In this document: positions 23,308-31,379 of the stretch, piece by piece
Numbering within the stretch: position 1 is the stretch's first letter
Layout of the letters: each line of letters begins with the position of its first letter
Source: an uncultured Collinsella sp.
GTDB taxonomy: Bacteria; Actinomycetota; Coriobacteriia; Coriobacteriales; Coriobacteriaceae
Reading direction: 5' to 3'
Length of the DNA: 60,714 nt
Assembly: GCA_900541745.1 (NCBI GenBank)
Contig: UQLA01000016.1
Span: 1 to 60,714 of the forward strand
Position numbers and translations under genes: made by a program
The notes under the pieces: model-generated
Told to the model about the DNA's origin: nothing
Seen by the model: the letters and a program-made list of their open reading frames with translations, nothing else
The model's database searches: none

Positions 23308-23547
23308 ATGAAAAGCAAACGATTTGTCCTGAATGCACTTCTGGTAGTAGCACTTTTAGCGCTCTTGGCCTTCTCCTGCTGGTACGCAAACCAACCAGCA
23401 TTTGGCTACGTATTGTATGCAGTAATGTCCGGCGATAAGGCTTATTACACTCTACGCGCAATTGACATTCTCTTTTTCTACGTAGCCGGCCCCTTATCAA
23501 TCGCTTTGCTCGTGTTTCTTGTCTTTTACAACATCAAGAAACGCTAA
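23308..23547 (+). CDS. Small two-helix membrane protein of unknown function
   Basis: A 79-aa protein I do not recognise. GGAAGGAG sits 6 nt before the ATG, a strong ribosome site. Residues 4-25 are a hydrophobic helix (VLNALLVVALLALLAF) after a KSKR start, residues 28-48 form a short Tyr-rich outside loop, and residues 50-74 are a second helix ending in NIKKR. Both ends would lie in the cytoplasm. The stretch is visibly lower in G+C than its neighbours and is on the opposite strand. Its stop is only 6 nt from the convergent AI-2E gene, with no terminator between. It may be a recent arrival. Confidence 0.65.
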   Translation: MKSKRFVLNALLVVALLALLAFSCWYANQPAFGYVLYAVMSGDKAYYTLRAIDILFFYVAGPLSIALLVFLVFYNIKKR

Positions 23548-23553
23548 CAGGGC

Positions 23554-24966
23554 CTATTTGGAATCCGAATCGTCCATGGAGCCGTCGATGCCGGTTTTGG
23601 TGTCGTCGTCCGTATTGGAATCGTCATCCTTGGCGAAGGGATTCTTGAAAAAGCCTGTCGCGTCGGGCTGAAGACCCGAGAGCTTAATCCAGGGATTATC
23701 GAGTTCTGGTTTGGGCATAGCCTTGGCCTCCGGCGCGGTCTCGTTGCCAATGAGCTCGGACTCATAGATGAACGTATCATCGCCAAGCGCGTCATAGGCG
23801 GCGACCGGGTTGCCCTCGGCATCGCGATACGGCGTGCCCTTAAACACGGCGCCATCGTATGCCACGAGCTGGCGACCGGTCTCGTTCTCAAAGTAGTAGA
23901 CGAAAATGCCCTTGAGGGCCGCGCACAGCGGAATGGCGATGACCATGCCGATGGGACCCATGAGTGCCGAACCAATAACGAGGGCCGTCAGGCTCATGAC
24001 GGGATGCACCTGCACCGAGCTCTGCATAACCTTAGGCGAAATGACGTTGTCGGTGACATTTTGGGCCACCATGGTCACGACAAGCGTCCACAACGCCAGC
24101 ATCGGGCTGAACATAAAGCCGAGCACCGTGGCGATCGCCGCGCTCACCCAGGGACCGACAACCGGGACCAAATGCATAATGCCGGTAAAGATGGCCATGA
24201 GTGCGGCATACGGATGCCCGATGATCGTAAAGCCGATAAAGGCGAGGATGCCACCGCAGATGGACGTCACGACCATGCCACGCATGTAGCCGCCGACCGA
24301 GCGCGAAAGAATCGCGACCATAAAACGGTACGAGGTCTCCTTTTCCTGACCAATGATGGTGCAGACCTCGTGGTGCATACGGGGATAGTCGCAGGCCAAC
24401 CAATAGGCAAGCACTAAGCCAAGAAAGATAACAAACAGCTGCGACGCGGTATTGGTGATGAGGGGGAATACACCACGGCCAAGCTCGGCGGCAATCTGTG
24501 AGACATACTTGGACGCCACCGTAACGAGCGAAGAAAGGTTATCGTCCAGATACTCCTTGAGCGGCGTGTTGTTGAGCGTCTTGGCATGCGAGATCATCTC
24601 ATTGAGGTCGCCACCGGCAACACGAAGCTGCTCGGGCAGGCGGCTCAGGACTTCCATGATCTGACCAAAGAGAATCGGCGACAAGATGCAAACGACGCCG
24701 ACGAGCACGGCAACGACCACAATAAGCGCGATGAGCGAACCGATGCCGCGATTCACACCATGGTGCTCGAGCCAGTTGGTGATCGGCGACATCACAAAGG
24801 CGATGATGGAGCCGACTGCCAAAAACTCGATAACCGGCGCCAGGATGCCCATAAGGTTAAAGATGACGGCAGTGATGACAATGCAGCCGACGACGCCCCA
24901 AATGCGCAGCGTCAGAATACGGGTATCGCGAAGCGTGCGGTCGGTTTGTTGGGGGTGCTCACTCAT
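23554..24966 (-). CDS. AI-2E family transporter (UPF0118)
   Basis: A 470-aa multi-span membrane protein of the AI-2E/TqsA/PerM family. There are about eight hydrophobic segments, including LRIWGVVGCIVITAVIFNLMGI, GSLIALIVVVAVLVGVVCILSPI and LTALVIGSALMGPIGMVIAIPL, and the family GPxxAAIPL-like region near residue 345. The last 110 residues are acidic, hydrophilic and probably cytoplasmic. The substrate is not predictable; autoinducer-2 is only the family name. The start overlaps the sigma factor stop (ATGA), so it is part of the sigma-factor operon. Confidence 0.87.
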   Translation of the reverse strand: MSEHPQQTDRTLRDTRILTLRIWGVVGCIVITAVIFNLMGILAPVIEFLAVGSIIAFVMSPITNWLEHHGVNRGIGSLIALIVVVAVLVGVVCILSPILFGQIMEVLSRLPEQLRVAGGDLNEMISHAKTLNNTPLKEYLDDNLSSLVTVASKYVSQIAAELGRGVFPLITNTASQLFVIFLGLVLAYWLACDYPRMHHEVCTIIGQEKETSYRFMVAILSRSVGGYMRGMVVTSICGGILAFIGFTIIGHPYAALMAIFTGIMHLVPVVGPWVSAAIATVLGFMFSPMLALWTLVVTMVAQNVTDNVISPKVMQSSVQVHPVMSLTALVIGSALMGPIGMVIAIPLCAALKGIFVYYFENETGRQLVAYDGAVFKGTPYRDAEGNPVAAYDALGDDTFIYESELIGNETAPEAKAMPKPELDNPWIKLSGLQPDATGFFKNPFAKDDDSNTDDDTKTGIDGSMDDSDSK

Positions 24967-25754
24967 GAACGAACCATCACTCCGTCGGGGTCAATCTTGT
25001 CTTGAATCTTCTTAAGGGTACGGCGCAGCAGGCGCGAGACCTGTACCTGCGAGATGCCCAGCTTCTTGGCGATCTCGATCTGGGTCATGCCCTTCACAAA
25101 GCGCAGCTCGATCACCTCGCGCTCGCGCGGCGAGAAATCGCGAATGGCCTCCTCAATCACCAGGCGGTCATCGGTAAAGTCGAGCTCGTTGTCGTCGTCG
25201 GCATAGCGGTCGAGAATCGAAGGCGCATCGTCGGAGTCGGATGCACCGGGGGCCTCGATGGGCACCGAGGTATAGGCCGAGGACGATTCCATGGCTTCGA
25301 GCACCTCGTCGACGGTCACGCCCAAGTAATCGGCGATTTCCTCAACCTTGGGCGAACGCTGAAGCTCGTTGGTGAGCTTGTCGGTAGCCTGGTTGACCTT
25401 GGCAGAGAGCTCCTGCAGACGACGCGGCACGCGCACACTCCAGCCTTTGTCGCGGAAGTGACGCTTAATCTCGCCCAGGATGGTGGGCGTGGCAAACGTC
25501 GTGAACTCAAGTCCGCGCTCGGGATCAAAGCGGTCGATAGCCTTGAGCAAGCCCAGATAGCCGACCTGCAAAAGGTCATCGAGCGGCTCGCCACGGTTCT
25601 TAAATTTGTTGGCAAGAAACCTTACCAGGTTCATATGGGACATAACGAGCTGCTCGCGGGCATCCGGATCACCGGTCTCCTTATAACGACGAAACAGCTC
25701 GCGGGTTTTCTCCTTGTCCCAAGCGGTCTTGCCGCTCCGGGAACGTTCGGTCAT
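24963..25754 (-). CDS. RNA polymerase sigma factor, SigB/SigF/SigG subfamily
   Basis: A 263-aa group 3 sigma-70 factor. Region 2 is complete (LVMSHMNLVRFLANKFKNRG, DDLLQVGYLGLLKAIDRFDPERGLEFTTFATPTILGEIKRHFRD). Region 3 has VRVPRRLQELSAKVNQA. Region 4 has FSPREREVIELRFVKGMTQIEIAKKLGISQVQVSRLLRRTL. This pattern is the general-stress/sporulation type found as SigB or SigF in Gram-positives. It is encoded 1 nt after the RsbW-like gene, in the order expected of an anti-sigma/sigma pair. No anti-anti-sigma gene (RsbV) is in the window. Confidence 0.92.
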   Translation of the reverse strand: MTERSRSGKTAWDKEKTRELFRRYKETGDPDAREQLVMSHMNLVRFLANKFKNRGEPLDDLLQVGYLGLLKAIDRFDPERGLEFTTFATPTILGEIKRHFRDKGWSVRVPRRLQELSAKVNQATDKLTNELQRSPKVEEIADYLGVTVDEVLEAMESSSAYTSVPIEAPGASDSDDAPSILDRYADDDNELDFTDDRLVIEEAIRDFSPREREVIELRFVKGMTQIEIAKKLGISQVQVSRLLRRTLKKIQDKIDPDGVMVRS

Positions 25755-25755
25755 A

Positions 25756-26133
25756 TTAGATATCCGCCTTGAGGTCGAGGGAAAGCGTTAGGGGCGCCGC
25801 AGTCTTTTCGTAGGAATCGCACACGCTCGCCAAAATGAGCTCGGCATATACGGCAGCCTGGTCATCCTCATCGACAGTCGCCTGATCGCCAAAGGTAAAG
25901 GTCATACCCACATGAGATTCGTCGACATCGAATTTAATCGAGATATCGTCGGAATCAACGGCCGTGCAGCCAAAGATGAAGGCTTCCTCGGCGGCCATAC
26001 GAATATCCTCGATACGATCGACGGACATAGAGCACAGGGCGCCGACGTTGGCGGCCGTCATGCGCACCAAGCGCGCGAGACGCGGATCACCGGCAACGCT
26101 CAGCGTAATGGGGCAGGTTGCTTCGCTACTCAT
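25756..26133 (-). CDS. RsbW-like anti-sigma factor with eroded ATP site
   Basis: A 125-aa protein placed directly before the sigma factor. The segment DRIEDIRMAAEEAF aligns with the RsbW N-box helix EDLKIAVSEACTNA, but the magnesium-binding Asn is lost (EEAFIFG), and the glycine boxes (DxGxG, GLGL) that hold ATP are not visible. It may therefore bind sigma without kinase activity. The ATG at 26133 overlaps the DUF948 stop by 8 nt and has GAGGAG upstream; a longer in-frame reading to 26247 is Pro/Arg-rich and unlikely. Identity rests on context and one motif. Confidence 0.62.
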   Translation of the reverse strand: MSSEATCPITLSVAGDPRLARLVRMTAANVGALCSMSVDRIEDIRMAAEEAFIFGCTAVDSDDISIKFDVDESHVGMTFTFGDQATVDEDDQAAVYAELILASVCDSYEKTAAPLTLSLDLKADI

Positions 26134-26713
26134 CGCAGGACTCCTCGGAGGTCTCGGCGGGCGTATAGGTGTAATACTGAGCAGGCTTGGCTGCGGCCTT
26201 CTGAGCTGCATCCGCACCATCGGCGGCCTCGTCCTCAGCCTCACCAATCAGAACGCGCTCGATAGGCTGCTCGGCCTCGACGGCGGCGAGCTTGCGATCG
26301 GCGTCGGCTGCAGGAGCCTTCACCTTATTGAAGAGCTTCTGCACGGCGCCAGCCGCAGAGTCGGTCACGCTCGACACGGCGTTGCTTGCCTCGGCCACGC
26401 TGCTCGTAACCTCAGAGATGTCGCGAACCACGGCTTCGACCTCTACAAGATTGGAGGTAAGGGCGTCAACCGCGGTCTTGCTCGACTTGAGCAGCGGCTC
26501 CACCTGGGCAAGTGCCGGCGTAAGCTCGTCTACGGCGCCATCGAGCTTTGCCACCACGGGTTGTGCCTCGGCGAGCGTGTTGTTGAGGTCGCTCACCGTC
26601 TTGTCGAGCGAATCAACGACGGTGCGGGTCTTGCGCAGCGTGAGCGCGAGCTCGATAACAGCCCACACGCCGGCAACGGCGAGCACCAGCAGGGCGATTT
26701 GAATGGGACTCAT
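26126..26713 (-). CDS. DUF948-family membrane-anchored coiled-coil protein
   Basis: A 195-aa protein. Residues 3-22 (IQIALLVLAVAGVWAVIELAL) form an N-terminal helix. About 100 residues of heptad-like sequence follow (VVDSLDKTVSDLNNTLAEAQPVVAKLDGAVDELTPALAQV), then an Ala/Glu/Asp-rich tail. This is the DUF948/YtxG layout, often linked to general stress genes in Firmicutes. GGGAGG lies 5 nt before the ATG. It is first in the DUF948-RsbW-sigma-AI-2E chain. Confidence 0.82.
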   Translation of the reverse strand: MSPIQIALLVLAVAGVWAVIELALTLRKTRTVVDSLDKTVSDLNNTLAEAQPVVAKLDGAVDELTPALAQVEPLLKSSKTAVDALTSNLVEVEAVVRDISEVTSSVAEASNAVSSVTDSAAGAVQKLFNKVKAPAADADRKLAAVEAEQPIERVLIGEAEDEAADGADAAQKAAAKPAQYYTYTPAETSEESCDE

Positions 26714-26754
26714 ACAAGCCTCCCAAAGGAATCGAAATACAGACGTTGTTCATG

Positions 26755-26760
26755 GTACCC
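26755..26760 (-). promoter_or_regulatory. SigB-type -10 (GGGTAC) upstream of the stress operon
   Basis: GGGTAC on the minus strand lies 42 nt before the DUF948 start, and a second GGGTAA lies about 20 nt further up. GGGTA-type -10 boxes are typical of SigB/SigF promoters. The -35 (a GNNT about 17 nt upstream) is only approximate. It suggests the sigma factor drives its own operon. Confidence 0.35.
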
Positions 26761-26808
26761 CAAAGAAGGGGAAAGTTACCCAAAGGGAATGCGCGAGGCG
26801 CCAATGAC

Positions 26809-28158
26809 CTACTTGGGAGCGTTGCCGCTACGGTCGCGCTCGCTTTGCTCCACACGCCACTCTTCCCAACCACGGCCGGCAGGCTGCCAAAATGCACCGC
26901 GCTCCAGCCCCTCGGGCAAATAGCGCTGATCGACCCAGCCTTCGGGATAATCATGCGGATACTTATACACACCGTATTCGTCGCTGCCCGGGCGATGACG
27001 GTCGCGCAGATAACTCGGCACCTCACGTAAACCGCTGCTATGAATATCGGCCAGCGCCGCATCGATCGAAGCCTCGCACGCGTTGGATTTTGGCGCCAAA
27101 CACACATAGAGCGCAGCCTGAGCCAGGTTAATGCGGCATTCGGGATAGCCAATGACCTCGGCAGACTTAAACGCGGCATGCGCCACCAAAAGCGCCTGCG
27201 GATCGGCGTTGCCAACATCCTCAGAAGCGTGGATCATAATACGGCGCGCAATAAACTTGGGATCCTCCCCTGCGTCAATCATGCGCGCGAGCCAATAGAT
27301 CGTGGCATCGGGGTCGCTGCCGCGCATAGACTTAATAAACGCACTGATAATGTCGTAGTGCATGTCGCCGTTTTTGTCATACGAAAAGCCACGACGCGGG
27401 TTGGCAATCTTTACGTCATCCACGGTGATGGGATAGCGCTCCCCCGCCGCCGGCGCTGGCGTTCCCTCGGTATCGGGACGCGTGACGGCAATCTCGCTCG
27501 CCAGCTCAAGTGTCGTCAGGGCCGAGCGTGCATCACCCGCGGCCAACGTACAAATGGTCTTGACCACATCCTCATCGGCCGAGAACTTGCCGTTCAGACC
27601 CTGCGGTGCCTCGAGCGCACGCTCGATGAGCGTCGCGATGTCCTCGTCCTTTAAGTGCTCAAGCTCCACCACGCGACCACGCGAGAGCAACGCCGAGTTG
27701 ACCTCGAAGTACGGATTCTCCGTCGTGGCGCCAATCATAATGACGGTGCGGTTCTCAACCGCATGCAGCAGGGCATCCTGCTGCGACTTAGAGAAGCGAT
27801 GAATCTCGTCGATGAAAAGAATAGTGCGGCGGTCGTAGGTATTCAGGCGCGTCTTGGCCTCGTCAATCACGCGACGCAGATCCTTCACGGTACCCGTCAC
27901 GGCGCTGACCTCGACAAACTCGCTCTTGGTATGGTTAGCGATAATGTGGGCCAGCGTCGTCTTGCCCGTACCGGCCGGCCCATACAGAATCACACTCGAT
28001 AGCACGTCATGCTCAATCGCAGCACGCAGCCACGAGCCCTTACCGACAGCCTTTTGCTGACCCACGTACTCGTCGAGCGAATTGGGTCGCATGCGCACCG
28101 CAAGCGGCGCATTCTGAAAGGAACGCTCGCGCGTCGAGGCAGAAAAAAGGTCGTCCAT
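26809..28158 (-). CDS. rarA: Replication-associated recombination protein A (MgsA-type AAA ATPase)
   Basis: An AAA+ ATPase related to clamp-loader and RuvB proteins that acts at stalled forks. It has the RPNSLDEYVGQ opening, Walker A GPAGTGKTTLAHI, Walker B LFIDEIHRFSKSQQDALL, and the C-terminal MgsA domain (SAFIKSMRGSDPDATIYWLARM, ASEDVGNADPQAL). Three in-frame ATGs lie close together (28173, 28164, 28158). The last was chosen because a GGGATGG stretch precedes it, but this is not decisive. The length of about 450 aa is typical. It follows dgt closely on the same strand. Confidence 0.94.
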   Translation of the reverse strand: MDDLFSASTRERSFQNAPLAVRMRPNSLDEYVGQQKAVGKGSWLRAAIEHDVLSSVILYGPAGTGKTTLAHIIANHTKSEFVEVSAVTGTVKDLRRVIDEAKTRLNTYDRRTILFIDEIHRFSKSQQDALLHAVENRTVIMIGATTENPYFEVNSALLSRGRVVELEHLKDEDIATLIERALEAPQGLNGKFSADEDVVKTICTLAAGDARSALTTLELASEIAVTRPDTEGTPAPAAGERYPITVDDVKIANPRRGFSYDKNGDMHYDIISAFIKSMRGSDPDATIYWLARMIDAGEDPKFIARRIMIHASEDVGNADPQALLVAHAAFKSAEVIGYPECRINLAQAALYVCLAPKSNACEASIDAALADIHSSGLREVPSYLRDRHRPGSDEYGVYKYPHDYPEGWVDQRYLPEGLERGAFWQPAGRGWEEWRVEQSERDRSGNAPK

Positions 28159-28218
28159 AGCCATCCCATGCATCAATCAAAAACGTTTTCCACTAACAGT
28201 ATACCGAATATATACGAA

Positions 28219-29466
28219 CTACCGTTCGTTAATATAGGTACGGTGCGGAAACTTTAATCCCGGGAACAGCTTGCTCGTGAGCTCGCAGAAATAGCCATCC
28301 GTCATGCTCGCGATGTAATCCACCACCGCTTGATCCTTGTCATCCTGCCAGGCATAGGCGCGATCGTAGTAGGAAAGCTGCTGCTCAATGCGAGAAATAT
28401 GATGCTTAAAGATGTACGAGGACTCGTCACCTTCGTTTATATCCTGCAGGCAACGGTCGTAGAGCTTTTCGAACGCCTCGCGCAGCTCCGCTTCGGAGTC
28501 GCCTTCGATGCCGCCCTTGCTATAGATCTTTACGTAGTTCTCGCGCTTGGCTCGGCGAATTTCCTCAAACAGCTCCTCGCTCATCTCGATGCGCGGCTTA
28601 CCATAGCTGTGCTCAACGATATCGATGGAGGCATGCGTAAGGATCCAGCTGTTGTATGCCCCACCCAGGCCATCGTCAAAAGCATCGGGCGCCAGTAGGC
28701 CCGCCGCAATGGCGTCTTGGCGATCGCGCCCAACGTAGGCAAGGATATCCGAGATGCGGACCACGCAGCCTTCGAGCGTCATGGGACGCAGGTGCTCAAT
28801 TGCGCTATAGCCCTTGGCAATGCAGTCCTCAACCGTCTGATCGAACTGGTCAAAGGAACCCATGTCCGAGAGCTCAAACACGCGTTGCTCGTACTCGCCG
28901 TTATGGCACAAGACGCCGTCGAGCGTCTGGAGCGACACGTTGCGGCCATACAGCGCATCGAGCACGCGGACCGACTGCACGTTATGGAAAAAGAAGCGGC
29001 CGGTACGCTCGTGATAGATATCGTTGAGAAAGCGCTCACCGGCATGGCCGAAAGGCGTGTGTCCCAAGTCGTGGCCCAGGCCAATCGCCTCGATCAGATC
29101 ACAGTTAAGCCCCAGGGCGCGACCGATATCGCGCGCGATGCGCGAGACAAGCTGCACGTGCAAACCGCGGCGCGACAGATCATCATTGCTACGGAAGCTA
29201 AAGACCTGCGTTTTACCTGCATAACGCGTGTACGCCGGAAGATGAAGAATTTTTTCGGTATCGCGCATAAACGCCGGACGCATAAGCGTGCCTTTGTCGG
29301 CAGCGCGATCAATACGACGAATGACCTGTTCGTCGTTGCAACGATACGGGTTGACGGAACCCGAAACACGATCGACGGAAATACGCTCGACAAGTTCGGG
29401 CGACAACGCCGAGGGAATACGGCCCATGCGCGCCTTAATGACGGCCGTTTCTTGATTAGTTGCCAT
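28219..29466 (-). CDS. dgt: Deoxyguanosinetriphosphate triphosphohydrolase-like protein
   Basis: A 415-aa HD-domain hydrolase that splits dNTPs into deoxynucleoside and tripolyphosphate. The full HD ligand set is visible: RRGLHVQLVSRIARDIG (His), IGLGHDLGHTPFGHAGE (His-Asp pair) and a downstream Asp in VRISDILAYVGRD. AAGGAG is 6 nt before ATG 29466; an upstream start would add nine residues. The gene lies between a prepilin peptidase and rarA. Whether it prefers dGTP is unknown. Confidence 0.92.
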   Translation of the reverse strand: MATNQETAVIKARMGRIPSALSPELVERISVDRVSGSVNPYRCNDEQVIRRIDRAADKGTLMRPAFMRDTEKILHLPAYTRYAGKTQVFSFRSNDDLSRRGLHVQLVSRIARDIGRALGLNCDLIEAIGLGHDLGHTPFGHAGERFLNDIYHERTGRFFFHNVQSVRVLDALYGRNVSLQTLDGVLCHNGEYEQRVFELSDMGSFDQFDQTVEDCIAKGYSAIEHLRPMTLEGCVVRISDILAYVGRDRQDAIAAGLLAPDAFDDGLGGAYNSWILTHASIDIVEHSYGKPRIEMSEELFEEIRRAKRENYVKIYSKGGIEGDSEAELREAFEKLYDRCLQDINEGDESSYIFKHHISRIEQQLSYYDRAYAWQDDKDQAVVDYIASMTDGYFCELTSKLFPGLKFPHRTYINER

Positions 29467-29497
29467 GGCATGCTCCTTAAGAAGGATGCGCAATCGG

Positions 29498-29920
29498 TTA
29501 CAATGTGCAGCCCACGACCTCGATTATGGCAAAAATCGGCACTAAAAACGGGAGCAATGGCAGGGAGCGCGATTTTGTGAAGAGGCAGGAGAGGGCAAGG
29601 ACCAGGAGCGCGACGGCAAATGCCGCGATGCCGCCCATAGGGTCGAGCGTGCAAAGCGCGAAGAGCGCCTTGGCGTCCCCCATGCCGATGCCGGGAGCGT
29701 GGCGAACACGACGCCAGAGCGACTCAGTGAGCACAAGGGCAAGGTAGACGATGACCGCAAGACCGGCATGGTCAAGCGCAGTGTTAACGCCCTTGTCGAG
29801 CAAAACGCCCGCTAACGCCGCCACCGCGCACACGCCGGCAAGCTCATTGGGAAACCGTCGCTCACGGGCATCAACCACCGCACCGGCAAAGGCGCAGATC
29901 CAAAATGGAATGTAAAACAT
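29498..29920 (-). CDS. Type IV prepilin peptidase (A24A family, minimal form)
   Basis: A 141-aa integral membrane aspartyl protease. The two catalytic aspartates appear in VVDARERRFPNELA (about residue 16) and GIGMGDAKAL (about residue 79), with five or so hydrophobic spans. It lacks the N-terminal methylase domain of PilD, so it is of the short TadV/CpaA type. GGAGG is 6 nt before ATG 29920. No pilin, Tad or competence genes are nearby, so its substrates must be encoded elsewhere. Confidence 0.88.
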   Translation of the reverse strand: MFYIPFWICAFAGAVVDARERRFPNELAGVCAVAALAGVLLDKGVNTALDHAGLAVIVYLALVLTESLWRRVRHAPGIGMGDAKALFALCTLDPMGGIAAFAVALLVLALSCLFTKSRSLPLLPFLVPIFAIIEVVGCTL

Positions 29921-29952
29921 CGTGCACCTCCATGGACAGCTGCTCAAACGCA

Positions 29953-29993
29953 AAAACCACCACAAAGGTGCCTGTCCCCTTTGTGGTGGTTTT
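29953..29993. repeat. 41-nt palindromic repeat, copy 1
   Basis: The arms AAAACCACCACAAAGG (29953-29968) and CCTTTGTGGTGGTTTT (29978-29993) are perfect inverted copies with a 9-nt loop TGCCTGTCC. The same 41 nt occurs exactly, in reverse complement, at 37591-37631. Here it sits 8 nt beyond the glycosyltransferase stop and can act as its terminator. Confidence 0.9.
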
Positions 29994-30001
29994 GGTGGTG
30001 G

Positions 30002-31297
30002 TTATTTGGCGCCTTGCATGACCTCGTCGAGGGTAACGTTGACGGCATGCTGCGTCGGGACCCAGTCGACCTTTAGGAACAGAGCGGCCACCGTGATGGG
30101 GATATAGCTGAACATAAAGATCGGGAAGGTAAACAGGTTGGTCACCAAACGCCACTTTTGCGCGCAATGAATGTGCTTGTACTCAAAGATGGTCGTGAGT
30201 AGCGCCAGGATAAAGAAGGTCTGGTACATCATCACGAAGGTCATAATGAGCGAGGCGGCACAAGCCTGCATCTCGACCTCGGTGGCCAAGAAGCCGTGCG
30301 AAAGCCCGCCCACGATGAGGAACGTGGCATTGGCGAGCATGGAGATCAGCGAAAGCAGCATACCCGGAGCGATGGTCATAAACATGTCGTAGGCGGCAAA
30401 GCGATGATAGCGGAACGTCGATTTGACCAAGTGCTTACCATAAGTAAAGAACACCTGGTAGAAACCCTTGGTCCAGCGCATGCGCTGCTTCCAGGACGCC
30501 TTAAACGTCACGGGCTGCTCGTCAAAGAACTCCGCCGGCGCATAGCCAATGCGAATGCCGTGAATCGCGCAGAACGTGGTGAACTGGATGTCCTCGGTCA
30601 GCGTATGGAACTGCCAACCGTGCATGCCCTCGATCACGCTCGCCGAAATAAGGTAACCCGAACCCGAGACAGCGCAGGATGTCTTGCAGATATTACGCGC
30701 GTTGTTGAGGAAGCGGGCCTCGCGCAGATACCAGGTGGCGTTGGCAGACGAAATCCACGAGCTGCCGAAGTTCTTGGAATTGCGATAGCTCGTGACCACA
30801 TGGAAGCCCTGGTCAAAGGCATCATTCATCTTGGAGACGTAATCGCGGGAGATAACGTTGTCGGCATCGAAGATAAAGTAGCCCTCAAACGTATCGGGAT
30901 ACTCGTTGAGAATGCGATCGAAACCAAAGTCCATGACCCAGCTCTTGCCTTTGCGGGCCAGGTCATTGCGCTCGTAAACAATGGCACCGGCCTCGCGCGC
31001 GAGCTGTGCGGTGTTGTCGGTGCAGGCGTCGGCAACGACAAAGACCTCGATGAGCTCGGACGGATAGTCCTGATCCTTGATGGAGCGAACGAGGTTGGCG
31101 ATCACGGCCTCCTCGTTATGCGCCGCAATAAAGAAGGCATAGCGGTGGAGTTTTTTGGCCTTGGGAGGCGCGACCTCGCCACGAAGAGCGCCGATGACAA
31201 AGAAGACCACCTGGTACAGAAAGCAGACCGTGAGCAGCGTGACGACAATCTGGTTGAAAATCACGATGGGTGTGTTGGTTTGTAAAAAGGCGAGCAT
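30002..31297 (-). CDS. Membrane glycosyltransferase, GT2 family
   Basis: A 431-aa processive-type glycosyltransferase. One N-terminal helix (IVVTLLTVCFLYQVVFFVIGAL) leads into a GT-A domain with FFIAAHNEEAVI, VVADACTDNTA, the metal-binding FDADN, the TEDIQF acceptor base and the QRMRW motif of cellulose/hyaluronan/poly-GlcNAc synthases. At least three C-terminal helices follow. It probably makes or transfers surface polysaccharide or glycolipid. It is single, with no polysaccharide locus around it, so the product is unknown. A palindromic repeat ends the transcript. Confidence 0.87.
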   Translation of the reverse strand: MLAFLQTNTPIVIFNQIVVTLLTVCFLYQVVFFVIGALRGEVAPPKAKKLHRYAFFIAAHNEEAVIANLVRSIKDQDYPSELIEVFVVADACTDNTAQLAREAGAIVYERNDLARKGKSWVMDFGFDRILNEYPDTFEGYFIFDADNVISRDYVSKMNDAFDQGFHVVTSYRNSKNFGSSWISSANATWYLREARFLNNARNICKTSCAVSGSGYLISASVIEGMHGWQFHTLTEDIQFTTFCAIHGIRIGYAPAEFFDEQPVTFKASWKQRMRWTKGFYQVFFTYGKHLVKSTFRYHRFAAYDMFMTIAPGMLLSLISMLANATFLIVGGLSHGFLATEVEMQACAASLIMTFVMMYQTFFILALLTTIFEYKHIHCAQKWRLVTNLFTFPIFMFSYIPITVAALFLKVDWVPTQHAVNVTLDEVMQGAK

Positions 31298-31379
31298 GCA
31301 GGCTCCCAGGAACGCGTTACGTAAACAATCGTATATCTTACCGCAGGCTTACCGAGTTCAAGAAACCACCTAATACCGG

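Noticed and set aside
29498..29920. Pilus or competence locus around the prepilin peptidase
   Set aside because: No pilin, secretion ATPase or Tad genes are adjacent; dgt and rarA follow instead.
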